DNA of 39,391 nucleotides from positions 1 to 39,391 of the forward strand of contig JBFWWW010000012.1 of assembly GCA_050245975.1 (NCBI GenBank). Reading direction: 5' to 3'. The position numbers were made by a program, and so were the translations under genes. Under the pieces are notes generated by a model. It saw only the letters and a program-made list of their open reading frames with translations, was not told the origin of the DNA and searched no databases. The stretch's first letter is position 1. Each line of letters starts with the position of its first letter. Of the stretch, positions 25,414 to 33,720 are shown in pieces. Source of the DNA: JBFWWW01 sp050245975 (lineage in GTDB: Bacteria > Pseudomonadota > Alphaproteobacteria > Rhizobiales > Hyphomicrobiaceae).

Positions 25414-27347
25414 CGCTCGGCGTATTCGCCGGCCTCGTATTTGCGCAGGATCTGGCGCGCCTTCACCACCACCGCGTCGGCGATGGCGGCCTGTCCCTCC
25501 GCGGTCGGGTGGAAGGCGCCTGAATACGTGGCGGCGAGCAGAAGCTGGACCCAGGACAATCCTTGCGCCTTCAGCACGCTCTGCAGGATCGACTGCGAGA
25601 CGTGGAAGTTGCCCGTCATGAAGGCGTCGTTCGGCGTGCGGAACCAGCGCTGGCGCGGCACGTAGGCCCGCCAGTCGGCTGGGTTGAACGGCTCCCAGGC
25701 GCCGTTGACCTTGCGCGGGATGCGCAGGTCGTCGGCGGTGCTGAATGCCGCATCCGTCCACCCGGCGCAGATGCCGCGGCCGCGGAATGCGGCGCGGTGC
25801 TCGTCGACGAAGCTCCAGCCGTAGGCCTTGGCGCTGTCGCGCATGATGGTGTCGAGGCGCTCGGCAAGCTCGCCGCCTTCGCGTGCCTTCCGCGCCGACA
25901 GCGTGAAGTCCGGCAGCACGGTCATGCCGGCCTGTCCGTCCGGGCAGATGGACCGTCCGTCCGCCAGCACCGCCAGCGGCGGATAGCCGGTCAGGATGAT
26001 GCGATCGGCCTCGGGCCACGGCACATGCAGGATGGAATGGATGGCGCGGTTGACCGACTTGTAGTGATCGCCCAGCACGTCGAGCAGCGGCGTCGTCTCG
26101 CGCACGCCGTGCACCTGGCCGAACCAGCCGCCCAGCTGACGCAGGACGGAGGAATCGTTCAGGACCGCGTTGGCGACAAGGCGCGCGAAGCCGACGTCGT
26201 TGCCGCCGATGGATAAGAGGACGAGATCGATCTTCCGGCCGCGCTCGGCATCGCATTTGCGCAGCACCAGCCCGCCTTCCAGCTCGGGAATGCGGCCCTG
26301 CATGTGATAGGCCTCGGGCAGGTCGTAGGCCTTGGCTTCGATCCTGCCGCACTGGGCCTGGGCGATGCTGGAGATCTGCGACAGCTCCGGCGGATTGGGC
26401 ACCCACTCGTTGCCCTTGTAGCGCAGGAACAGGCCGAAGGTGGTTTCCGCGCCTGAGCAGGCGACGCCGACGTAGGTCACGGCGCGGTGCGGCTCTTCGA
26501 TCGCAAGCTGCAGGGCGGCGCGAAGCTGGTAGGAATAGAGCGAGCGATGACACGCCTGATCGAGCCAGCGCGCGTTCTCCTGGATGAACTTGGCGTCGCC
26601 GATCTGGCGCCAGTCGCCGACGCGAGCGGGATAGCCGGTCAGGGGCGCGCTGAGAGCACCGGTGCCGTAGTCGGCCGACCGCTCGCGCGAGAAGCGCACG
26701 GGCAGATCGGGATTGCCCTCGCCTGATCCGAAACTGTCGCCCATGCCGACGACAAAGAGGTCCTCCACACGGGCATCGGTTTCCGCCACCAGCCGCCCGC
26801 CAACCTCGACCGTGATGTGCGCGCCGCCGGGATAGGGAATCTGCAGTTCGATGGGCGCATCACAGGGCAGCGTCACCGCCGCGCCCCGCCGACGCCCGCC
26901 GCGCGGCGCCGTCGCCCAGCTGCAATCGACAGACTGCGCATCCTCGATGCCCTTCAGCTCGACGAGGACTTTGTGGAACTTCGGATTGACGTAGTCCTCG
27001 TAGGCCTGGCACGCGTAGCGGTTCCTGACGGGGTCCCAGCAGGTCTTTGTGAAGACGGACGCGGCCCAGCCGTCCGGATGGCGCTCCTCGAGCGCCCGCT
27101 CGATGGCCAGCACCGGCGATTGCAGCTCGTTGGGCTTGAGCGATGCAAATGTCGCCCGATGCATCTCCGTATCGGCGGGATCGAGGAAGAAACGGAACGG
27201 ATTATTGACGCGCCAGACGATCTCCGGCTGCTGCGCCATTGCGATTGGCGCCTGGCCCGTGGCCGCAACAGCCAATGCCAACAGCGCCAGCACCGCCGAC
27301 GCCACCGTGCGCCTCGTCCTCGGTCTCGACATCTCAGGCCCCGCCAT
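25410..27347 (-). CDS. Secreted SGNH/GDSL-type hydrolase
   Basis: From the ATG at 27347 the product has 645 residues. A signal peptide covers about the first 40 residues (TVASAVLALLALAVAATGQA). A roughly 160-residue N-terminal domain with several cysteines follows, with no named family seen. The SGNH domain holds the nucleophile motif GMGDSFGSGEG (Ser205), SIGGNDVGF (Asn383) and AFHPTAEGQ (His613). The aspartate normally three residues before the histidine is replaced by glycine, so a dyad or displaced acid is likely. It is probably a periplasmic esterase or lipase. The start overlaps the NDUFAF6-like stop as TGATG, indicating coupling; an ATG at 27332 is the alternative. Substrate unknown. 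Confidence 0.82.
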   Translation of the reverse strand: MAGPEMSRPRTRRTVASAVLALLALAVAATGQAPIAMAQQPEIVWRVNNPFRFFLDPADTEMHRATFASLKPNELQSPVLAIERALEERHPDGWAASVFTKTCWDPVRNRYACQAYEDYVNPKFHKVLVELKGIEDAQSVDCSWATAPRGGRRRGAAVTLPCDAPIELQIPYPGGAHITVEVGGRLVAETDARVEDLFVVGMGDSFGSGEGNPDLPVRFSRERSADYGTGALSAPLTGYPARVGDWRQIGDAKFIQENARWLDQACHRSLYSYQLRAALQLAIEEPHRAVTYVGVACSGAETTFGLFLRYKGNEWVPNPPELSQISSIAQAQCGRIEAKAYDLPEAYHMQGRIPELEGGLVLRKCDAERGRKIDLVLLSIGGNDVGFARLVANAVLNDSSVLRQLGGWFGQVHGVRETTPLLDVLGDHYKSVNRAIHSILHVPWPEADRIILTGYPPLAVLADGRSICPDGQAGMTVLPDFTLSARKAREGGELAERLDTIMRDSAKAYGWSFVDEHRAAFRGRGICAGWTDAAFSTADDLRIPRKVNGAWEPFNPADWRAYVPRQRWFRTPNDAFMTGNFHVSQSILQSVLKAQGLSWVQLLLAATYSGAFHPTAEGQAAIADAVVVKARQILRKYEAGEYAER

Positions 27348-28204
27348 CACCAGACGCCGAACCATGCAGCGCGTGCAATCAGCCACGCCCGCCGCCAAGG
27401 GGCAAGCATTGGCGGGCTGCGCAAAAGCGACGTGCCGGCGTCTTCAACGGCTCGCAGATAACGACCGACCAAGGCCAAAGGAAGGAAGGCAAGGCGCGTG
27501 TCCCGCGGCATATGCGCCACGTGTTGCATAACGGCGGCATGAGCTTGCTGTGCCCTGCGCGCCAATTTGCCTGCGACTGCCTCAATTTCGGGCCTTTCCA
27601 CGCCCGATCGAACGGCATCGGCAGTCAGCTTTGCGTCGGTGAGCAGGTCTTGCGGCAGGGGAACGATCCCTCGCTGAACCGCATGCGGAAGGTGGAACAG
27701 CAGGCGCGCGAGACCGTAGGCTTCACCCGCAGCATCGGTCACCGCGCACGTGACCCTGCCCTCCGGCGACAGGCAGCCGGCCGCGAGCCGGAACAGTGTG
27801 CCGTCCGTCGCCCGCAGATGTCCGCGCAGCGCCCGCTCATCCGCGAACGGCTCACGGTCGAGCAGAACAGCGAATGCGTCCGCCAGCTCCTGCAGCGCCG
27901 CGCGCGGCAGTGCACCCGCGCGCATCGCACCGCCGAGCGCGTCGGCAACGGGTTGTCCGACCACGTTGCCCTCCTCCGCCTGAGCCAGCGCGTCGTGCCA
28001 CCATTGCAGGCGCATCTGCCCCATCATCGGCTCGCGGACGGCAACCTCGGGAATGCGGCGCAACTCGGCGGCGAACGCGGCGAGAGCGATCAGGTGCGGC
28101 GCGACGGCATCCGGACACAGCGTCGCCGCCAGATAGCGGTCCGGCTCGCCCGCGCGCGCGATATCGGCGATGGATGCAAGACCCACTGTGGTGTCGGGCG
28201 GCAT
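27347..28204 (-). CDS. Squalene/phytoene synthase-fold protein, NDUFAF6-like
   Basis: A 285-residue protein with the squalene/phytoene synthase fold, recognised by EPMMGQMRLQWWHDAL (about 58-73) and AYGLARLLFHLPHAVQRG (about 161-178). The two aspartate-rich motifs that bind magnesium and prenyl diphosphate in true synthases are missing: the first region reads FAAELRRIPE and the second lacks the paired aspartates. This matches the NDUFAF6 group, whose mitochondrial member assists assembly of respiratory complex I, rather than hopanoid or carotenoid synthases. It lies eight bases behind the NDUFAF3-like gene with a GAGGTG site, and overlaps the hydrolase gene. I infer a role in complex I or membrane-protein biogenesis, not terpenoid synthesis. 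Confidence 0.78.
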   Translation of the reverse strand: MPPDTTVGLASIADIARAGEPDRYLAATLCPDAVAPHLIALAAFAAELRRIPEVAVREPMMGQMRLQWWHDALAQAEEGNVVGQPVADALGGAMRAGALPRAALQELADAFAVLLDREPFADERALRGHLRATDGTLFRLAAGCLSPEGRVTCAVTDAAGEAYGLARLLFHLPHAVQRGIVPLPQDLLTDAKLTADAVRSGVERPEIEAVAGKLARRAQQAHAAVMQHVAHMPRDTRLAFLPLALVGRYLRAVEDAGTSLLRSPPMLAPWRRAWLIARAAWFGVW

Positions 28205-28212
28205 GTCGCACC

Positions 28213-28590
28213 TCAGGACACGGCGATGAGCGCGGCAGCAACCGGGCGCTTCTCGGCCAGCAGGACGTTGTAGGTGCGGGCGGCCGCGCCGGTGTCCATC
28301 GCGTCGAGGCCGATGCCGGCGGCCGTGAAGGCGTCGCGAACGGCGCCTGAGGGAAAGACCTGCGTGCGTCCCGTGCCCAGGAGCAGGAAATACGGAGGCT
28401 TGAGGATATCGAGCACCTCCGCGAAGCTCGCCGGCGACAGCAACGCGGCGTCCGTCTCGCCCCAGGCGTGAATGCCGGTCGGCAGGCAGAGGATCGAACC
28501 GCGATGGCTCATGCCGGCAAAGCGGAAGCCGCCGTTGCCATAGGCGTCGATCGGCGCCTCGCGGGGGTAGTGCGCTTCGCCGGAGACCAT
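28213..28590 (-). CDS. Mth938-domain protein, NDUFAF3-like
   Basis: A 125-residue protein of the Mth938/DUF498 family. Characteristic segments are YGNGGFRFAGMSHRGSILCL, PTGIHAW, YFLLLGTG and MDTGAAARTYNVLLAEKR near the C-terminus. The eukaryotic member NDUFAF3 is a complex I assembly factor, and alphaproteobacterial genes of this family are known to sit behind secF, as here. The start has a strong GGAGGAG site. It lies 24 bases after the secF stop and is followed by the NDUFAF6-like gene, so two homologues of complex I assembly factors are adjacent. Its biochemical activity is unknown. Confidence 0.88.
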   Translation of the reverse strand: MVSGEAHYPREAPIDAYGNGGFRFAGMSHRGSILCLPTGIHAWGETDAALLSPASFAEVLDILKPPYFLLLGTGRTQVFPSGAVRDAFTAAGIGLDAMDTGAAARTYNVLLAEKRPVAAALIAVS

Positions 28591-28614
28591 GTGCTCCTCC
28601 GGTGCGCGCGCCGG

Positions 28615-29595
28615 CTAGACCTGACTCGGCGCGCCGCTCTTCGATTTGGCCTTCGCCGGCACGTCGCCGCCGCTCCAGTCGCGCTTGACGCCGAACAGCA
28701 GCAGCAGCGGCGCGGCGACGAAGATCGACGAATAGGTGCCGATGATGATGCCGAACAGCATCGCGAACGAGAACCCGTGGATGACCTGGGTGCCGAAGAT
28801 ATAAAGCGCGAGCACCGCCAGAGCCGTCGTCACCGACGTGAGAACGGTGCGCGACAGGGTCTCGTTGATGGACAGGTTGAGCAGATCGATGAGTGGCATG
28901 CGCTTGTAGCGCCGCAGGTTCTCGCGAATACGGTCGAACACCACGACCGTATCGTTGATCGAGTAGCCCGCCAGCGTCAGCATCGCCGCCACCACCGACA
29001 GATCGAACTCGTACCAGAGCAGCGAGAAAACGCCGACCGTGACGATGATGTCATGCGCAAGCGCGATGACGGCCGCTACGCCGAACTGCCATTCGAAGCG
29101 AAACCAGACATAGAGCATGATGCCGAGCATCGCGGCGACAACGGCGATCACGCCGGTGCGCTTGAGCTCGGCCGATACGGCCGGCCCGACGACCTCGGTG
29201 CGGCGGATTTCGATCCCGTCGCCCAGAGCCCCCTTGATCTTGTCGATGGCCGCGGTCTGGGCCTTGTCTTCCGACAGCCCATCGTGGGCTTCCTGAAGGC
29301 CGACGCGGATCAGTGCCTCGCTGCCGAGCCCGACCGACTGCACCTGAACGTCGCCGATCCCGAGCTTGTCGAGCGTCGTGCGCAATGCGCCGACATCGAT
29401 GTTCCCGGCCTTGGACTGCACCTCGACCAGGGAGCCGCCCTTGAAATCGACGCCGTAGTTGAGACCCCACACCCAGAGGGCAAGCACCGCGAGAATCGTC
29501 AGCACCCAGGAGAGGCCGACGAAGATGTAGCGCCGCTCGATGATCTTCCAGCGCGTGCCGTGCGGGAAGAAATCGACGCCTTTGAAGAGGTTCAT
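28615..29595 (-). CDS. secF: Protein translocase subunit SecF
   Basis: A 326-residue inner-membrane protein of the RND-like SecDF complex, which uses the proton gradient to help pull proteins through SecYEG. The first helix (about 26-46) is followed by the conserved GVDFKGGSLVEV. The periplasmic domain reaches about residue 140. Five helices follow, with the conserved sequences LAGYSINDTVVVFDRIREN and SINETLSRTVLTSVTTAL. The start codon overlaps the secD stop as ATGA, so the two are coupled. Length and motifs are normal. Confidence 0.97.
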   Translation of the reverse strand: MNLFKGVDFFPHGTRWKIIERRYIFVGLSWVLTILAVLALWVWGLNYGVDFKGGSLVEVQSKAGNIDVGALRTTLDKLGIGDVQVQSVGLGSEALIRVGLQEAHDGLSEDKAQTAAIDKIKGALGDGIEIRRTEVVGPAVSAELKRTGVIAVVAAMLGIMLYVWFRFEWQFGVAAVIALAHDIIVTVGVFSLLWYEFDLSVVAAMLTLAGYSINDTVVVFDRIRENLRRYKRMPLIDLLNLSINETLSRTVLTSVTTALAVLALYIFGTQVIHGFSFAMLFGIIIGTYSSIFVAAPLLLLFGVKRDWSGGDVPAKAKSKSGAPSQV

Positions 29596-31220
29596 TTGTA
29601 GCCCATCTTGAATGAGAGCGGCGCCTCGACACGGCGCGACTTGTGCGCGTCAAGCCACCACACGACCAGCAGCCGCGTGATGGTGAAGGCGGTGTAGACG
29701 GTCGTGATGATGCCGAGCGTCAACGTGACGGCAAAGCCGCGGATGGGGCCGGAGCCGAGCCAGAACATGACGATACCGGCAATAAACGTCGTGAGCTGGC
29801 TATCGATGATCGTGCCGTAGGCGCGCGTGAACCCCGTCTCGATGGCCGCGATGGGCGTCTTGCCGTTGCGAAGCTCCTCACGGATGCGCTCATTGATGAG
29901 CACGTTGGCGTCGACCGCCATGCCGATGGTGAGCACGATGCCGGCGATGCCGGGCAGTGTCATGGTGCCGCCCATCAACGACATGATGGCAAGCACGAAC
30001 ACCACGTGCATCGCCGCACCGATGACGGCAAATATGCCGAACAGGCCGTAAGCGAAGATCATGAACGCCGTCACAAGCAGGCCGCCGACGATGGCGGCGA
30101 GCTTGCCGGCGTCGATGGAATCCTGGCCCAGGCTCGCGCCGACAACGCGCTCCTCGACGATGGTGAGCTTGGTCGGCAGCGCGCCGGAGCGCAGCTGGAC
30201 GGCTAGGGTGTTGGCGCTCTCGACGGTGAAGCTGCCGGAGATCTGGCCAGTACCGCCGAGGATCGGCTCGCGAATGACGGGCGCGGACAGCACCTTGTCG
30301 TCGAGGACGATGGCGAACGGTCGGTTGACGTTGTTCTTGGTGAAATTGCCGAACTTGCGCGCGCCCGCGTTGTTGAAGCGGAACGAGATGATCGGCTCGT
30401 TCGTGCGCGAATCGAAGCCTGGCTGGGCATCGGTCAGATCGTCGCCCTGCACGACCGGGACGTCGCGCAGCAGGTAGCTCTCGCCCGGATGCTCGGCCGA
30501 CGGATAGATCTTGTATCCGGCCGGGACACGCGTCTGCTTGGCGTCCTCGGCCGACATCTGCGGGTGAACCTCGTGGAAGGACAGCTTGGCCGTCTGGCCG
30601 AGCAGGTCCTTCAGCTGCTTGGTGTCCTGCAGGCCGGGGAACTGGACAAGAATCCTGTCCCGCCCCTGCCGTACGACGGTCGATTCCGCCGTGCCCATGT
30701 TATTGATGCGCCGGTTCACCGTCTCGATGGCAGCGCTCGCCGCACCGGAAACACGCGCCGTCATACCGGGCTCTGTCGGCGCGATCGTGATAGCTCCGGC
30801 TTCGCCCTTGGTGATGGCGAGATCGGCCGAGCCGCCGCCGAGGACACCGCCCGTATGCTGGACAAGCTTGTTGAGCTCCTTGACCGCTGCGTCGGCTTCT
30901 TCGGGCTTGGCCAGGCGGATCTGCACGGCGTTGTTGGCAACGCCCAGCGCGGTGAAGCCGATCTTGGCTTCGCGCAGCTGGCGCCTGGCGTCCTCGCGCA
31001 GATTGGTGAGCCAGTCCTTGCGCAGCTCGTCCGTATCCATCGCCAGGAGAATGTGCGCGCCACCCTGCAGGTCGAGACCCAGCGTGATCTGCCGGTGCGG
31101 CAGGAACCAGGGCCAGGACTCCACCGTCTGCTTCGAGAAGAAGCTCGGCAGCATGAAAATGATGCCGAGCACGCACGAGACGACGATGGAGACAGATTTC
31201 CAGGTCTGGAAATGCAGCAT
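29592..31220 (-). CDS. secD: Protein translocase subunit SecD
   Basis: A 542-residue inner-membrane protein. The N-terminal helix (about 8-26) is followed by the motif LGLDLQGGAHILLAMD. The large periplasmic P1 domain ends near GSFTVESANTLAVQLRSGAL. Six helices follow, with AGIVLTIGMAVDANVLINER as the conserved RND helix-4 motif. With SecF it completes translocation at the periplasmic side. It is preceded by yajC (53 bases) and overlaps secF, forming the standard yajC-secD-secF operon. Confidence 0.98.
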   Translation of the reverse strand: MLHFQTWKSVSIVVSCVLGIIFMLPSFFSKQTVESWPWFLPHRQITLGLDLQGGAHILLAMDTDELRKDWLTNLREDARRQLREAKIGFTALGVANNAVQIRLAKPEEADAAVKELNKLVQHTGGVLGGGSADLAITKGEAGAITIAPTEPGMTARVSGAASAAIETVNRRINNMGTAESTVVRQGRDRILVQFPGLQDTKQLKDLLGQTAKLSFHEVHPQMSAEDAKQTRVPAGYKIYPSAEHPGESYLLRDVPVVQGDDLTDAQPGFDSRTNEPIISFRFNNAGARKFGNFTKNNVNRPFAIVLDDKVLSAPVIREPILGGTGQISGSFTVESANTLAVQLRSGALPTKLTIVEERVVGASLGQDSIDAGKLAAIVGGLLVTAFMIFAYGLFGIFAVIGAAMHVVFVLAIMSLMGGTMTLPGIAGIVLTIGMAVDANVLINERIREELRNGKTPIAAIETGFTRAYGTIIDSQLTTFIAGIVMFWLGSGPIRGFAVTLTLGIITTVYTAFTITRLLVVWWLDAHKSRRVEAPLSFKMGYK

Positions 31221-31273
31221 GCGGATTTCAGGCCTTTCTCAAGCGCGGAGCGGACAGCCGAACCGGCAACGCT

Positions 31274-31603
31274 TCAGGCGCCTTCCTTCACGGGCTCGCC
31301 TTTCGCTCGCACCTCGGTCACGGTGCCCTTGAGAACGCGCACCCGCGTGTTGTCGGCGATCTCGACTTCGATCTCGTTGTCGTCGCGAACCTTGGTCACC
31401 TTGCCGATGATGCCGCCGCCGGTCACGACCGTATCGCCGCGGCGAATGTTCGCGACCAGCTCACGATGCTGCTTCACCCGCTGCTGCTGCGGGCGCAGCA
31501 GCAGAAAGTAGAAGATGACGAACATGAGCGCGATAGGAATGAGCTGGACGAAGGCATCCGAGCCCCCACCGAAACCTTGCGCAAAAGCCGGCGTAATAAA
31601 CAT
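31274..31603 (-). CDS. yajC: Preprotein translocase subunit YajC
   Basis: A 109-residue single-pass membrane protein that associates with SecDF. The N-terminal helix is LIPIALMFVIFYFLLLRPQQ, followed by QRVKQHRELVANIRRGDTVV and the GGIIGKVTKV hinge; both are hallmarks of the family. The C-terminal tail is a small cytoplasmic beta-domain. The ATG at 31603 has a GAGG site ten bases upstream. It is the first gene of a minus-strand run through secDF to the SGNH hydrolase. Confidence 0.96.
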   Translation of the reverse strand: MFITPAFAQGFGGGSDAFVQLIPIALMFVIFYFLLLRPQQQRVKQHRELVANIRRGDTVVTGGGIIGKVTKVRDDNEIEVEIADNTRVRVLKGTVTEVRAKGEPVKEGA

Positions 31604-31699
31604 CGACGAATGGCCTCACTTCTTCTTTGACGGACCGGACACAGGCGCATCCGCCGCGAACCATCGCCCGCAGCGCGCCGGAACCTGGAATTGGGCGCG

Positions 31700-31727
31700 A
31701 CTATAGCCCGCAGCCCCTGCTTTGCAA
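31700..31727 (-). promoter_or_regulatory. Candidate promoter of the yajC-secDF operon
   Basis: On the minus strand TTGCAA (31727-31722) and TATAGT (31705-31700) are 16 bases apart. The pair lies about 95 bases upstream of the yajC start, in the divergent gap shared with the DUF815 gene. Confidence 0.5.
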
Positions 31728-31828
31728 CCACTTCCCCCGGATGCAGGCCCACGCCTGCGTGACGGGTTCCTGCCGGTCGTTTATAGAAATTGCGCCGCAG
31801 ACACCACATCCCGGAGCATTCCTGCATC

Positions 31829-32701
31829 ATGGCTGACGAGAAGGCCCTGCTCGATCGCGTCGAACGCCTTGCCGCCGCGCTGGAACGGATGGCGCCGCCG
31901 CCGCCCGCCAGGCCAACCTTCGAGGCCGAGGCTTTCGTATGGCAGTCCTCGCCGGAGGCATTTCTGCCGGTCCCGAACGTGAACCGTCAGCCCATCGGCC
32001 TCCTCAAGGGCATCGAGCGGGCGGCCGACCAGCTTCTCGACAACACGCGCCGCTTCGCGCACGGCCTGCCCGCGAACAATGCGCTGCTGTGGGGCGCGCG
32101 CGGCATGGGCAAATCCTCGCTCGTCAAGGCCGTGCATGCCGAGGTGCGCCGCTCGTTGAAAACGGGCGGATCGGACCTGAAGCTCGTCGAGATCCACCGC
32201 GAGGACATCTCCTCATTGCCGCAGTGCCTCGCGCACATGCGCGCCAGCGAGCACCGGTTCATCGTCTTCTGCGACGACTTGTCCTTCGACAAGGACGACA
32301 CCAGCTACAAGTCGCTGAAGGCCGTGCTGGAAGGCGGTATCGAAGGCCGCCCGCAGAACGTGCTGTTCTATGCCACCTCCAACCGCCGCCATCTCATGCC
32401 GCGCGACATGATGGAAAACGAGCGCTCGACCGCGATCAATCCGTCCGAGGCGGTGGAAGAAAAGGTCTCGCTGTCGGACCGGTTCGGGCTCTGGCTCGGA
32501 TTCCACAACGGCACGCAGGAGCAATACCTCGACATGATCCGCAGCTATGCCGCGCACCACAAGCTCAAGATCAAGGACGACGCCCTCGTCAGCGACGCGC
32601 TCGAATGGTCGATGACGCGCGGCGGCCGCTCGGGCCGCGTCGCCTGGCAGTACATTCAGGACCTGGCCGGCCGGCTGGGGCAGACGCTCAAGACGGAGTA
32701 A
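31829..32701 (+). CDS. DUF815-family AAA+ ATPase
   Basis: A 290-residue ATP-binding protein of the DUF815 family. Walker A is GARGMGKSSLVKA (about 89-101), Walker B is FIVFCDDLSF (about 138-147), and the sensor segment YATSNRRHLMPRDM is typical. The C-terminal helical domain ends MTRGGRSGRVAWQYIQDLAG. The N-terminal 45 residues are a short helix and a proline-rich linker. Its cellular job is not known, though the gene is widely conserved next to yajC or the M23 lipoprotein gene in Alphaproteobacteria. The ATG at 31829 is chosen because the upstream extension is not protein-like. The thioesterase gene starts five bases after its stop. Confidence 0.9.
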   Translation: MADEKALLDRVERLAAALERMAPPPPARPTFEAEAFVWQSSPEAFLPVPNVNRQPIGLLKGIERAADQLLDNTRRFAHGLPANNALLWGARGMGKSSLVKAVHAEVRRSLKTGGSDLKLVEIHREDISSLPQCLAHMRASEHRFIVFCDDLSFDKDDTSYKSLKAVLEGGIEGRPQNVLFYATSNRRHLMPRDMMENERSTAINPSEAVEEKVSLSDRFGLWLGFHNGTQEQYLDMIRSYAAHHKLKIKDDALVSDALEWSMTRGGRSGRVAWQYIQDLAGRLGQTLKTE

Positions 32702-32706
32702 CGCGG

Positions 32707-33156
32707 ATGGACATCCGAGTCCCGGTCACGCTCGATGAGTGGAATGCGGCGGGCGAGGGATACCTGCCCGGGCTGCTCGGGATCTCCTTTCAGCGCGTCG
32801 AGCCGGACGAGGTCGTCGCCGCGATCGATATCCGCCCCGCGCTGAGGGTCTGGAACGGCTTTCTGCACGCCGGTACCGTTATCTCGCTGGCGGATACCTG
32901 CTGCGGGTACGGGACCGTGCGCAACCTGCCCACCGGCGCCTCCGGCTTCACCACGATCGAGTTGAAGAGCAACCTCATCGGCACGGCGCGCGAAGGCCGC
33001 ATCATCTGCACGGCGCGGCCGCTGCATCGTGGCCGCACCACGCACGTCTGGGATGCCGAGGTGAAGGCGGAAGGCGCCGCCAAGCCGATGGCCTTTTTCC
33101 GCTGCACGCAGATGATCCTGTGGGCTCAGGCAAAGGCCCCGCAGGGAGGCGCGTGA
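32707..33156 (+). CDS. PaaI-type hotdog thioesterase
   Basis: A 149-residue hotdog-fold protein of the PaaI/4HBT thioesterase group, which hydrolyses acyl- or aryl-CoA thioesters. The central helix region is WNGFLHAGTVISLADTCCGY, with the expected histidine-glycine pattern altered to HAG. The beta strand TTIELKSNLIGTAREGRIIC and the segment ARPLHRGRTTHVWDAEVKAE follow. The ATG at 32707 follows the ATPase stop by five bases. Its stop overlaps the next gene as TGATG. Substrate is unknown. Confidence 0.88.
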   Translation: MDIRVPVTLDEWNAAGEGYLPGLLGISFQRVEPDEVVAAIDIRPALRVWNGFLHAGTVISLADTCCGYGTVRNLPTGASGFTTIELKSNLIGTAREGRIICTARPLHRGRTTHVWDAEVKAEGAAKPMAFFRCTQMILWAQAKAPQGGA

Positions 33157-33710
33157 TGGCAGACGACAAGGCCTGGGTTCGGACCGTGCTCGACTACTGG
33201 TTCGGCGAATTGAAGCCGGAGGCCTGGTTCCGCAAGGATGCGACTGTCGACGGCGATATCCGGCGGCGCTTCGCGGCGCTGCACGGCAGGCTGGCAGCGG
33301 CCGGCGGTCTTGCTGCGGACGCCACCGCGGATGAGGCGCTGGCAACCGTCATCGCGCTCGACCAGTTCCCGCGCAACATGTACCGCGACAGCCCGCGCAT
33401 GTTCGAGAGCGACGCGCTGGCGCTGGCGGTCTCGCAGGCCGCGATCGCTCGCGGGCTCGACACGGCGCTGACGCCGACGCAGCGGCAATTCCTCTACATG
33501 CCGTTCCAGCACAGCGAGGACAAGACGGTGCAGGCGCGCTCGGTGGCGCTGTTCGCAGCGCTCGGCAATGCGAACAACCTGAAGTTCGCGGAGCGGCACA
33601 AGGAGATCGTCGATCGCTTCGGCCGGTTTCCGCACCGGAACGCCACCCTCGGCCGCGTCTCGACGCCCGAGGAGCTGGCGTTCCTGAAGGAGCCCAACAG
33701 CTCCTTCTAG
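33156..33710 (+). CDS. DUF924 family protein
   Basis: A 184-residue all-helical protein of the DUF924 family. Conserved parts are VLDYWFGELKPEAWFRKDAT at the N-terminus, VIALDQFPRNMYRDSPRMFE in the middle, and RQFLYMPFQHSEDKTVQARS. Members resemble TPR-like folds, and no biochemical role is established. The start overlaps the thioesterase stop (TGATG) and has a GGGAGG site inside the thioesterase gene, so ATPase, thioesterase and DUF924 form one operon. It converges on the M23 gene with ten bases between stops. Confidence 0.9.
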   Translation: MADDKAWVRTVLDYWFGELKPEAWFRKDATVDGDIRRRFAALHGRLAAAGGLAADATADEALATVIALDQFPRNMYRDSPRMFESDALALAVSQAAIARGLDTALTPTQRQFLYMPFQHSEDKTVQARSVALFAALGNANNLKFAERHKEIVDRFGRFPHRNATLGRVSTPEELAFLKEPNSSF

Positions 33711-33720
33711 GCGGCCCGCC

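Noticed and set aside
27347..28204. Reading the squalene/phytoene synthase-fold gene as hopanoid or carotenoid synthesis
   Set aside because: The aspartate-rich catalytic motifs are missing, and the neighbours are secF and the NDUFAF3-like gene, not terpenoid genes.
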